Positions 55,418 through 63,307 of a stretch of 64,000 bases of DNA are shown here, one piece after another. Both the position numbers and the translations under genes were made by a program. Position 1 is the stretch's first letter, and the number at the start of each line of letters is the position of its first letter. The stretch lies in contig CANLDW010000001.1 of assembly GCA_947489525.1 (NCBI GenBank), forward strand, positions 248,001 to 312,000. The letters are read 5' to 3'. Origin of the DNA: an uncultured Psychrobacter sp. (GTDB lineage Bacteria > Pseudomonadota > Gammaproteobacteria > Pseudomonadales > Moraxellaceae). The notes below the pieces were generated by a model that ran no database searches, had not been told where the DNA came from, and worked only from the letters and a program-made list of their open reading frames with translations.

Positions 55418-55535
55418 GTAGATACCATCTTGCCAAACCAGAATCAAGCAGCAAGCGTAGGTTGGGTGGAGCTTGCGACACCCAACGATTTTAGATAGAC
55501 AATTTGTTGGGTCTCGTTCCTCGACACCAACCTAC
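55418..55535. repeat. Hairpin repeat C, copy 2
   Basis: Second 118-base copy. The first 23 bases and the final hairpin are nearly identical to copy 1; the middle GTAGGTTGGGTGG...CACCCAAC hairpin differs more but keeps its pairing, so arms have changed together. Confidence 0.88.
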
Positions 55536-55555
55536 TTTAAACATTAGTTTGAGCC

Positions 55556-55670
55556 GTAGGGTGGGTTAGCGAAAGCGTAACCCACCATGGATATTTAAAA
55601 ATGACACAAACGGTGGGTTACGTTTTATTCTCATTCTCTACGAGAACTTGATAAAACTAACTCACCCTAC
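55556..55670. repeat. Hairpin repeat A, copy 2
   Basis: 115-base copy starting GTAGGGTGGGTTAGCGAAAG, with the CTCATTCTCTACGAGA segment shared with copy 1 and ending CACCCTAC. The GGTGGGTTACG arm pairs with CGTAACCCACC. Confidence 0.88.
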
Positions 55671-55697
55671 GCTCAAATATCAATAGTGATGAGGATT

Positions 55698-55763
55698 GTA
55701 GGGTGCGTTCCACGCACCAATAGTTTGAAAGTGAAGTTTAACGGTTCTTAAAAAGCACCCTAC
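55698..55763. repeat. Hairpin repeat B, copy 2
   Basis: 66-base unit starting GTAGGGTGCGTTCCACGCACC and ending GCACCCTAC, so its outer ends also pair. It shares the TTTGAAAGT segment with copy 1. Confidence 0.78.
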
Positions 55764-56067
55764 AAAAGAACATAAATAGCAATATCGACAAGAAAGGCAA
55801 ACACCGCCCAAACAAGGCTTCTTAGCCCTGACTATAGCGGTATCCTGCCAACGACGATGGCGATGCAGTCTGTGGCTGGAAGTGGTGTCGAGGCAACAGC
55901 AACGCTACCAGACATTATAGACTGCACGCCAGCAGCTAGGCAGATACAAGCGGTAGGCGGGATGGGCTCCTTAAAATACTTAAATTTAAAACAGTAACAA
56001 ATAAGACTTAATTTTCGTGCTAAAATTAGCCCTATATTTAGAGCTTAATAGTATTGGAGAATAAATT

Positions 56068-56319
56068 ATGCAACCAATATTTGCGACACAAACCGCCAGT
56101 ATTTCAGAATTAAAGACTAACCCTTCGGCACTAATTAAACAGTCAGATGGAGAGTCCATAGCGATTTTGAATCATAACAAACCTGTGGCTTATTTAGTTT
56201 CAACAGATATGTATGAGCGCATGATGGAAGCGATGGACGATATGGCGTTAAGCCAGACAGTGAGCGCGCGACTAAGCGATGGGCAAACGCCAATAAAGAT
56301 CACTTTGGATGACTTATAG
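56068..56319 (+). CDS. Phd/YefM-type antitoxin
   Basis: An 83-residue antitoxin of the Phd/YefM/StbD group: SISELKTNPSALIKQSDGESIAILNHNKPVAYLVS forms the N-terminal DNA-binding dimer fold, and the C-terminal part (about 55-83) would wrap the toxin. GGAG precedes the ATG. It overlaps the toxin gene by 11 bases, the usual type II arrangement, and probably represses its own operon together with the toxin. Confidence 0.9.
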   Translation: MQPIFATQTASISELKTNPSALIKQSDGESIAILNHNKPVAYLVSTDMYERMMEAMDDMALSQTVSARLSDGQTPIKITLDDL

Positions 56320-56596
56320 TCTTGAGTTTCATCCTTTAGCGCTAAAAGAATGGAAAAAGATAGCGCCCAATATTCAGCAACAGTTTAAGAAAAAATTGCA
56401 GCAGCGGCTAGCAAACCCGCATGTCCCTGTGTCAAGACTTTCGGGACATACGGATACTTATAAGATTAAGTTAAAAACCATAGGTTACCGCCTAGTATAT
56501 ACCGTCAAAGACGATGTGCTGGTAGTTTATGTATTAGCCGTAGGCAAAAGAGAAAATAACAAAGTATATGAAAGCCTTGGGTCGCGCCAACCATAA
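56309..56596 (+). CDS. RelE/StbE-type mRNA interferase toxin
   Basis: A 95-residue toxin of the RelE/ParE superfamily. LEFHPLALKEWKKIAPNIQQQFKKKL, RLSGHTDTYKIKLKTIGYRLVYTV and VLAVGKRENNKVYE match RelE/StbE proteins, with the basic residues (Lys/Arg of KIKL, GYRLVY, GKREN) expected in the ribosome-dependent RNase site. The gene appears intact. It overlaps the antitoxin gene by 11 bases. Confidence 0.9.
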   Translation: MTYSLEFHPLALKEWKKIAPNIQQQFKKKLQQRLANPHVPVSRLSGHTDTYKIKLKTIGYRLVYTVKDDVLVVYVLAVGKRENNKVYESLGSRQP

Positions 56597-56637
56597 CTGA
56601 AACACAAAAAAAATAAAAATAAACGGAGGTCATAAAC

Positions 56638-56976
56638 ATGCAATATACCGCGATTATCAAAGACGGTGGGTTGTTTATCCCGAACGTATTTGCAGACCTA
56701 AACGATGGTAGCTCGCATATCGTACAAGTAGAGATGGATATGGAAGAGGTGCGTAAGCAGTTGCCTCAAGAAGCGCTGCAAGAGACAGTACCAAAAGCCG
56801 TACCAAAGACAGCGATAGCAAAGACAGAGAAACTAAAAGTAACAACGCCAAAAGCAGTAGCAGCGCCCAAGCCTAAGAGTGCCTTTGAAGAGCTAGAGGC
56901 GCTGGATGATGGCGAGCTGAGCGAGATATTCAAAGCGTATGTCAACGATGGGCAAATCCCTTTGGGTGATTTGTAG
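56638..56976 (+). CDS. Small unknown protein after the toxin-antitoxin pair
   Basis: A 112-residue protein with a strong CGGAGG ribosome site. The N-terminus (MQYTAIIKDGGLFIPNVF) looks like the short beta start of some AbrB/DUF2281-type antitoxins; the middle (about 45-80) is a Lys/Pro/Val/Thr-rich linker of PKAVPKTAIAK type; the C-terminus (FEELEALDDGELSEIFKAYV) is an acidic helix. It lies 41 bases after the toxin on the same strand. I do not recognise the family with certainty. Confidence 0.72.
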   Translation: MQYTAIIKDGGLFIPNVFADLNDGSSHIVQVEMDMEEVRKQLPQEALQETVPKAVPKTAIAKTEKLKVTTPKAVAAPKPKSAFEELEALDDGELSEIFKAYVNDGQIPLGDL

Positions 56977-57064
56977 CCTGTGCTAACGCGGTAACGACCA
57001 TCCTGTGATTACAATGTTGTATTAACCCCTAAATCTGACTTATTACGATCTAAAAGGCAGTCCT

Positions 57065-58198
57065 ATGACTTATTCAATCTTTAACCAAACGCCGAATAAT
57101 GCCCTTACCGAACCCATGTTTTTTGGTCAACCCGTCAACGTCGCGCGTTATGACCAACAAAAGCATCCGATCTTTGAGCAACTGATCGAAAAGCAGTTGT
57201 CGTTCTTTTGGCGTCCAGAAGAGGTTGACGTGTCACGCGACCGCATTGACTATGGTAATTTGTCCTCGCATGAGCAGCATATTTTTATCAGTAATCTTAA
57301 GTACCAGACCCTACTCGACTCGATCCAAGGGCGTAGTCCGAATATCGTCCTGCTGCCACTAGTCTCGATCCCCGAGCTTGAGACGTGGATTGAAACCTGG
57401 TCGTTTAGCGAGACCATTCACTCGCGCAGCTACACCCATATCATTCGTAATATTGTCAACGACCCTAGCATCGTCTTTGATGATATTATGCAAAATGAGC
57501 ACATCTTGGAGCGCGCCTCTGATATTGCTCAATATTACGACGAGCTGTATCGCAACTCGCAGCTCTATAGTCTATACGGCGCGGGCACGCATAACGTTAG
57601 TGGTGAAGAGATTACTGTCGATCTGCGCTCATTAAAGAAGCAGCTGTATCTGTGTATCATGGCGGTCAATGTACTCGAAGCGATTCGCTTTTATGTATCA
57701 TTCGCCTGCTCGTTCGCTTTTGCAGAGCGTAAACTGATGGAAGGCAATGCCAAGATTATTAAACTGATTGCTCGTGACGAAGCACTGCATCTCACTGGTA
57801 CGCAGCATATGCTCAACCTGATGCGTAACGGCAAAGACGATCCTGAGATGGTTGAGATTGCTGCTGAGTGCCATGAGCAAGGGATTGAGATCTTCCGCAA
57901 AGCCGCTGAGCAAGAAAAGGAATGGGCGGGATATCTCTTTAAAGACGGCTCGATGATTGGACTTAACAAGGACATTCTTTGCCAGTACATAGAATACATT
58001 ACTAATTTGCGTATGGAAGCGGTTGGCTTGCCCTCAGCATTCCCGAACTCTAAGTCCAACCCTATTCCCTGGATCAATACGTGGCTATCATCTGATAACG
58101 TGCAAGTCGCGCCGCAAGAGACCGAGATTAGCTCGTATCTCGTCGGTCAGATCGACTCTGATTTGTCAGAGAGCGATTTTGATGATTTTGAATTGTAG
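57065..58198 (+). CDS. nrdB: Class Ia ribonucleoside-diphosphate reductase, beta subunit
   Basis: Radical-carrying di-iron subunit, 377 residues, cytoplasmic. Iron ligands are in [12 protein letters not shown] (ExxH) and [12 protein letters not shown] (ExxH), with the first carboxylate near [12 protein letters not shown]. The C-terminal tail ([10 protein letters not shown]) is the part that docks on NrdA. No NrdR box is seen in the 88 bases before it, so if the island blocks read-through from nrdA its control differs from nrdA's. Confidence 0.97.
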   Translation: MTYSIFNQTPNNALTEPMFFGQPVNVARYDQQKHPIFEQLIEKQLSFFWRPEEVDVSRDRIDYGNLSSHEQHIFISNLKYQTLLDSIQGRSPNIVLLPLVSIPELETWIETWSFSETIHSRSYTHIIRNIVNDPSIVFDDIMQNEHILERASDIAQYYDELYRNSQLYSLYGAGTHNVSGEEITVDLRSLKKQLYLCIMAVNVLEAIRFYVSFACSFAFAERKLMEGNAKIIKLIARDEALHLTGTQHMLNLMRNGKDDPEMVEIAAECHEQGIEIFRKAAEQEKEWAGYLFKDGSMIGLNKDILCQYIEYITNLRMEAVGLPSAFPNSKSNPIPWINTWLSSDNVQVAPQETEISSYLVGQIDSDLSESDFDDFEL

Positions 58199-58268
58199 CA
58201 AGGCTGGGCTTAATACCCTATAGGCTTTGCACTACATAGAGCGAGCAGTACAGTACATAGGATGAGTT

Positions 58269-58535
58269 ATGACGTGGGTGACGACCAGTAAGATGCGTTT
58301 TTATTTGCACGCTGATGAGAGTCTGCTTGATGGTCTACTGCGCACAGGTCATGAAGTGAACTTTCAGTGCCGTGAGGGCTATTGCGGCAGTTGCCGGGTG
58401 CAGATACTCTCAAGCTCGCACAAAGTGGACTATCCGTTTGTACCACTGGCTATGCTAGAGGACAATGAGATCCTGTCCTGCTGCTGCCGCGTGCAAGGGG
58501 TAATTCATATTAATCATGAGCCGATTAAAAGCTAA
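58269..58535 (+). CDS. yfaE: YfaE-like 2Fe-2S ferredoxin
   Basis: An 88-residue plant-type ferredoxin with the cluster cysteines in CREGYCGSC (three Cys) and CCC near residue 70. In E. coli YfaE lies after nrdB and helps maintain the di-iron tyrosyl radical of NrdB; the same order holds here, 70 bases after nrdB. AGGATGAG precedes the ATG. Confidence 0.92.
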   Translation: MTWVTTSKMRFYLHADESLLDGLLRTGHEVNFQCREGYCGSCRVQILSSSHKVDYPFVPLAMLEDNEILSCCCRVQGVIHINHEPIKS

Positions 58536-58654
58536 AAGCTAGGATAACAACTAGTAACTCTATACCACGTTCAGCCTAGATAAATTAAGTGCTAAGCTAA
58601 GTACGGGCGCTAAAGTAAAAAGTTAGCAACCAAGCTGAGCAAAACAAGCATAAA

Positions 58655-58685
58655 AAAACGCGCGACTTTAGAAGTGGCGCGTTTT
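58655..58685. terminator. nrdB-yfaE terminator
   Basis: Stem AAAACGCGC / GCGCGTTTT extended by ACTT / AAGT after one mismatch, with A and T flanks. It lies between convergent yfaE and the protease gene. Confidence 0.8.
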
Positions 58686-58702
58686 CGTTTTTGGTTATAG
58701 CT

Positions 58703-60016
58703 TTATGGCGCTATGCTGTCTTGCTCAAATAATTTGAGTAGCTCTTCACGCATGCGGTCGCGTTCCGCCTCCGACATCATCGGTCTACTGGACTCGCCGT
58801 TATAGTTGGACTGCCCATCCATACGTTCGTTCATAATCGTTGGCGCTTCCACGACTTCTTGTACTGGACGCTCCTCTAATACAATCTCCACTTGCGCGTT
58901 TTGGCCTTGGCGTAGGATTTGTGCGTTGAGCGCCGTATTAGGCGGCTTACGTGCCACGTACTGAATTAAAGTATTAGCGTCCGTCATCTCAACCCCATCA
59001 ATTGTTAAGATAATATCGCCCACTTGCAGGCCGCTCTTCGCCGCAGGACCGCCGGGTACGACGTTGAGCACTTCAACCCCAGTTGAGGTCTCAAGCTGGG
59101 TGGGGTCACGTAGCTGGGACTGAATCTCAATCCCTAGCCAGCCGCGGCTGACTCGGCCATCTTTGATAAGCGCGTTCATCACTTGTTCAACCAGCGCGGT
59201 TGGGATAGCAAAACCAATACCCATAGAGCCGCCTGAACGCGAAAAGATCACAGTGTTAATACCGACCAGCTCGCCATTGGCATCAACCAACGCCCCGCCT
59301 GAGTTACCTGGATTAATCGCAGCGTCCGTTTGAATAAAGTCCTCAAACTTATTGACCCCGAGTCCCGTACGCCCTGTCGCTGAAATAATACCTTGGGTTA
59401 CGGTTTGCCCAACGCCAAAGGGGTTGCCAATAGCCAGCGCGACATCACCAACGCGAATAGGCGCTTTACGAAACGCGAGCGGCGCAAGTCCTGTCGCATC
59501 CACTTTAATGACGGCCAGATCACTATCGGGATCGCTTCCGACTACTGTGGCGCGGCTTTTACTACCATCACTAAAAGCAACGGTGATCTCATCGGCCTTT
59601 TCAACCACGTGCGCGTTGGTAACGATATAGCCATCCGCTGAGACAATAACCCCTGAGCCTAGATTGGTTGAGCCTTGCGATTGCGGATCGCCGTGGTACT
59701 CAAAAAAACGGCGCAGCACTGGATCATTCATGTAAGGATGCTCTGCCATCGCTTGCGTGGTATAAATGTTGACAACGGACTGTGAAGCGCGAGCTACGGC
59801 ATCGTGATAGGATGAGATTGGCTCTGGCGTATCGGCATTTGTCAAGGTGTTTTGCTGCTCTACCGGTGGGTTTCTAGGGGGCTCCCAAGCCTTTTGTGCA
59901 GGTGTGGTCACCGTCATAAACAGCCACACAAAAACGGCGATGACGACCAACAGTAAGATCCAAGGTAGCCATTTGAGCATTGTGGACGACTTACGGGTGT
60001 TACGGGGTTCTGACAT
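58703..60016 (-). CDS. DegS/AlgW-like membrane-anchored serine protease
   Basis: A 437-residue HtrA-family protease with an N-terminal membrane anchor (MLKWLPWILLLVVIAVFVWLF), a trypsin-like domain with His in TNAHVVEKAD, Asp in SDLAVIKV and Ser in NPGNSGGALVD, and one PDZ domain (about 290-380). A single PDZ and membrane anchor point to the DegS/AlgW group that senses misfolded outer-membrane proteins and cuts the anti-sigma factor RseA/MucA. A polar, Met/Glu-rich C-terminal tail of about 50 residues is extra. GAGG precedes the ATG. Confidence 0.9.
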   Translation of the reverse strand: MSEPRNTRKSSTMLKWLPWILLLVVIAVFVWLFMTVTTPAQKAWEPPRNPPVEQQNTLTNADTPEPISSYHDAVARASQSVVNIYTTQAMAEHPYMNDPVLRRFFEYHGDPQSQGSTNLGSGVIVSADGYIVTNAHVVEKADEITVAFSDGSKSRATVVGSDPDSDLAVIKVDATGLAPLAFRKAPIRVGDVALAIGNPFGVGQTVTQGIISATGRTGLGVNKFEDFIQTDAAINPGNSGGALVDANGELVGINTVIFSRSGGSMGIGFAIPTALVEQVMNALIKDGRVSRGWLGIEIQSQLRDPTQLETSTGVEVLNVVPGGPAAKSGLQVGDIILTIDGVEMTDANTLIQYVARKPPNTALNAQILRQGQNAQVEIVLEERPVQEVVEAPTIMNERMDGQSNYNGESSRPMMSEAERDRMREELLKLFEQDSIAP

Positions 60017-60221
60017 ATAAAACCTCTATTCTATGTATTAAATTATGGACAAAACGATGGCTGGCTTTGAACATATATAAATACATAAATTATAGCGGTC
60101 GTATTCATGCAAAGGTGACTCATCGTGTACTTGTTGAGTTATTGTGTTCGCCGCGCCTATTTGCAACGCTGTGTTAAAATAAATAACACATAAGTTTCAT
60201 ACCAAAAATAAAGGATAAACG

Positions 60222-61037
60222 ATGACGACTTACGACAATACTGAGCAAGATTCAAGCGTAACCACACAAGCACTAACTATCTTTTGTGATGACTATCTAC
60301 AAGCTTCTGCCTTTAAGGATTATAGCCCTAACGGCTTACAAGTCGATGCTGGCAAACCAATAAAACGCATTGTCACTGGGGTGACCGCTTGCGAGGCGCT
60401 CATAGACGCGGCTATCCAAGACAATGCTGATGCAATCATAGTGCATCATGGCTACTTTTGGCGCGGTGAGTCCGATACCATTACAGGCATGAAAGGCCGC
60501 CGTATTCGTAAGCTGATGCAGCATGGTATCTCCTTAATCGCCTATCACTTACCACTGGACGCCCACCCTGTTGTCGGTAATAACGCCAAGCTGGCAGAGG
60601 CGCTTGGTCTGACGATTATAGAGCCACTCTACCCTCACGAGTCGCATCCTGTCGGTAACATCGCCACTTGCACCCCGCAGCGAGCACCAGAGCTTATTGA
60701 TACTATTACTCATGCGCTTAATCGCGTCCCGCTACACATCGCCTCTCATTACGCTTTGGATGATGGCAGAAGCACCGATAAGCTTATTGAGCGCGTGGGA
60801 ATTTGTACAGGCGGCGCGCAAGATATGATTGAGCAAGCCGCGCTTATGGGCTGTGATGCATATATATCTGGTGAGATATCAGAACGTACCACTCATAGTG
60901 CGCGCGAGCTTGGCATTGATTACTTTGCTTGTGGTCACCATGCCACGGAGCGCGGCGGCATTGCAGCATTAGGTACCCTAATAGCCAAACAGTTCGATCT
61001 ATCGGTCACTTTTATTGATATTGATAATCCTGCTTAG
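60222..61037 (+). CDS. Nif3-like dinuclear metal-centre protein (YbgI family)
   Basis: A 271-residue protein of the Nif3/YbgI family, which forms a hexameric ring with two metals per subunit. Metal-binding stretches are AIIVHHGYFWRG near residue 72 and the C-terminal FACGHHATERGG. SPNGLQVDAGKPIKRIVTGV and YISGEISERTTHSARELG also match. YbgI has been linked to DNA repair and recently to folate or GTP chemistry, but its role is not settled. GGATAAAC precedes the ATG. Often located near degS/algW genes, as here. Confidence 0.9.
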   Translation: MTTYDNTEQDSSVTTQALTIFCDDYLQASAFKDYSPNGLQVDAGKPIKRIVTGVTACEALIDAAIQDNADAIIVHHGYFWRGESDTITGMKGRRIRKLMQHGISLIAYHLPLDAHPVVGNNAKLAEALGLTIIEPLYPHESHPVGNIATCTPQRAPELIDTITHALNRVPLHIASHYALDDGRSTDKLIERVGICTGGAQDMIEQAALMGCDAYISGEISERTTHSARELGIDYFACGHHATERGGIAALGTLIAKQFDLSVTFIDIDNPA

Positions 61038-61971
61038 TCGATTTTGAGTATCACGAGGTAGATAAAAGGACAGAAATATAGTCTTAATTACCGATTTATG
61101 TTCATTAATTAAACTCATAAGCGTGCTCTAGTAGAAGGATTAAAGAAGCAAAATTTTATGAATCAATAAGGGCAGCTGTACAAAAATAACTAGATATTTA
61201 CCGTTCATAGTCCCAATGTTAAGTTTTATCACTCTTTTCTTAAGTTATCTTGAATAAAAGGTATTATTACCACATATAACCACCTGTAAAAGAAAGAACG
61301 TTTTGTCATGAAACTTTTCATTTATATAGCGTCCGGTTATTTTGCTACTCTCTTATGAGTAAGAGATGTTAGCACTACGATGATACTTAGGCTTATGTCT
61401 TGATGTCCTTTATTTGTGACAACTTAGTTTTAGAACTTATCTGTTATAACTAACGACCCCAAGATATAGCTATTTATATCGTAAAGAGAAGCGCACCAAT
61501 GGCAGTATTATATGTTTCACTGCATTTACAAGGGATTAAATATTACCACTGTTATCGTTTGTTTAAATGTCTGAAACAATATTTGGAACGATGAGTTACA
61601 GATTACTACTTTTATGAAGAATGACTCATTCGCTGCTCTTAATAACTTATTCATGACCTTACCTGTGTTTGATATAGCCAATCAATTATTACGTCATACA
61701 ATTTGTTGAAAGGATTAGCTGATTATTATCCTTACAGCTATTGCGCACCGTCGCTTTGTCAATGAGAATTTGCAGTTGACGGTTATTCGCAAAAATAATT
61801 TGTTTATTGGCGTCAGCTATATTTAAACGAGATGTACGCACTATTTTTGGCTGTTTATATTAGGCTAATTAGTAGGGCTACATCGGATATTTGATTCATG
61901 TTCTGTATACATAACAGGCGCAAATTGAATACTCTAAAGGTGAGCAGGATGGCTAAATTCAGGAGACATCC
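61038..61971. other. Long gene-poor AT-rich region
   Basis: 934 bases with no convincing coding frame, tRNA or strong terminator. A 17-codon frame at about 61308 (MKLFIYIASGYFATLL) is followed by a small CTCTTA/TAAGAG hairpin but has no good ribosome site. The mltF promoter should be near the right end. Confidence 0.5.
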
Positions 61972-63189
61972 ATGCAGCGTATTACTTATCGTGTCAAAGT
62001 ATCCGCACAAGGGGCCAAACGCCGTATATCGCATTTGCTACGTCCCAAGAAGCGCGCACTGCACACCAGAAGTAACCTCGTTCCCTGCGTCCCAACCGAT
62101 CGTTTTACCTCGCCCGCCCGTTTTACTCAGTCAAAACGGTTCGTACAAGCTTCTGGCATAGCGCTTTTATCGCTACCAGCCCAAAGTTTTACGACAACCA
62201 ATACCAATGTGCCTGCCTATGATCAGGTCATGCTAGAGAACATACTGACTATTGCCGCCACACCCGGCGATAGCACTTACTTTGCCACCGATAGCTTCCA
62301 GCACGGTTTTGGCTACGATTTAGCGCGTAATTATGCCGACACCTTAGGAGTCAGCGTTGAGCTTAAACCCTATGCAAACGAAGAGGCGGCGCTCGCTGCC
62401 GTTCGCTCAGGCAAAGCGGATATGGCGTTAACCACAGCGAGCATGCAGCTCAAAAGCGAGCTTAACCTTGCCTCAGTAAATCTAAGCTGCGGCTATGACA
62501 CTAGTTTAACTAAAAATGGTCTGCATCCTAGAGTCAGTTGGTCTTTTAAGCAGGCAGATGATCCACTCGCACAAAAGGCCAGTGCTTTTTTGTGCAACAA
62601 TATTAAGCTTGATGAGACCCAGAAGCTTGCCGCTTTCTATAATCAGGACTTATTAAAAGACGCTTATAGCCAAAAGCATTTTAAAGACACCTTAACCAAC
62701 GAGCTACCGAATTATCAGTCCTCGTTTGAAGAGCAAGCCCAAAACTACAATCATGATTGGGAACTACTCGTCGCGATGGGCTATCAAGAGTCGCATTTAG
62801 ATGCCAATGCGGTGTCGCCAACTGGCGTACGCGGACTGATGATGCTGACTAATAGTACGGCAAAAGCAATGGGGGTATCTGACCGCGTAGATCCTTACCA
62901 AAGTATTGGCGGCGGCGCGCGTTATCTTGAGCAGATGAAGTCGGACTTTGCTGATGTGCCTAAAAAAGATCGCATCTGGTTTGCGCTAGCAGGCTACAAC
63001 ATGGGGCCAAACGCCGTAAAAAGCATCCAGCGTAAACTACGCGAGCAAGGTATCGATGACAAAAGCTGGGCGAACGTCTATGCTTATTTGTCAGAGAATA
63101 AAGCGTCAAATAGTCGTTACGGTCAGTGCATGCACTACGTCAGTAATATCAGAAGCTATCTTGAGACCATTAGGACGCAGATGGTTTAA
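61972..63189 (+). CDS. mltF: MltF-like membrane-bound lytic transglycosylase
   Basis: Cuts peptidoglycan glycan strands to anhydro-muropeptides. In 405 residues it has a basic start (about 1-55), a weak hydrophobic segment (FVQASGIALLSLPAQS, 57-72), a family-3 solute-binding-like domain (about 88-230) and a soluble lytic transglycosylase domain (about 255-400) with catalytic Glu273 in AMGYQESHLDANAVSPTGVRGLMML. E. coli MltF has 518 residues; here the binding-like domain lacks about 80-90 residues of its second lobe. GGAGA lies 5 bases before the ATG. The substrate product could feed the AmpG-like importer in this window. Confidence 0.87.
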   Translation: MQRITYRVKVSAQGAKRRISHLLRPKKRALHTRSNLVPCVPTDRFTSPARFTQSKRFVQASGIALLSLPAQSFTTTNTNVPAYDQVMLENILTIAATPGDSTYFATDSFQHGFGYDLARNYADTLGVSVELKPYANEEAALAAVRSGKADMALTTASMQLKSELNLASVNLSCGYDTSLTKNGLHPRVSWSFKQADDPLAQKASAFLCNNIKLDETQKLAAFYNQDLLKDAYSQKHFKDTLTNELPNYQSSFEEQAQNYNHDWELLVAMGYQESHLDANAVSPTGVRGLMMLTNSTAKAMGVSDRVDPYQSIGGGARYLEQMKSDFADVPKKDRIWFALAGYNMGPNAVKSIQRKLREQGIDDKSWANVYAYLSENKASNSRYGQCMHYVSNIRSYLETIRTQMV

Positions 63190-63226
63190 TGCACTTGAGC
63201 AGTTTGATGTAAAAACACTTAAAAAA

Positions 63227-63248
63227 ACCTGCTATCAAATAGCAGGTT
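63227..63248. terminator. Bidirectional terminator mltF / LysM gene
   Basis: Stem AACCTGCTA / TAGCAGGTT with a 4-base loop, flanked by A and T runs on both sides, between two convergent genes. Confidence 0.9.
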
Positions 63249-63307
63249 TTTTAATTTTAGCTCGTAAATTTAGGCTGTTAAGACTACTCTTTTTGTGCCT
63301 AAGCATG

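Larger units (their letters stand above)
55094..56067. other. Repeat-rich gene-free region
   Basis: 974 bases between the DUF2971 gene and the antitoxin gene. Up to 55763 it is nearly all hairpin repeats of three kinds (A, B, C), each present twice. From 55764 to about 55990 it is GC-richer unique DNA that may be the remains of a gene. The last 80 bases are AT-rich and probably hold the toxin-antitoxin promoter. Confidence 0.8.

Noticed and set aside
55090..55763. CRISPR array
   Set aside because: The repeats are long, of three different kinds, hairpin-forming and only twofold; there are no evenly spaced unique spacers and no cas genes.
53365..57064. Prophage or integrative element between nrdA and nrdB
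   Set aside because: No integrase, transposase, phage structural gene, tRNA or clear attachment duplication was found; only accessory genes and repeats.
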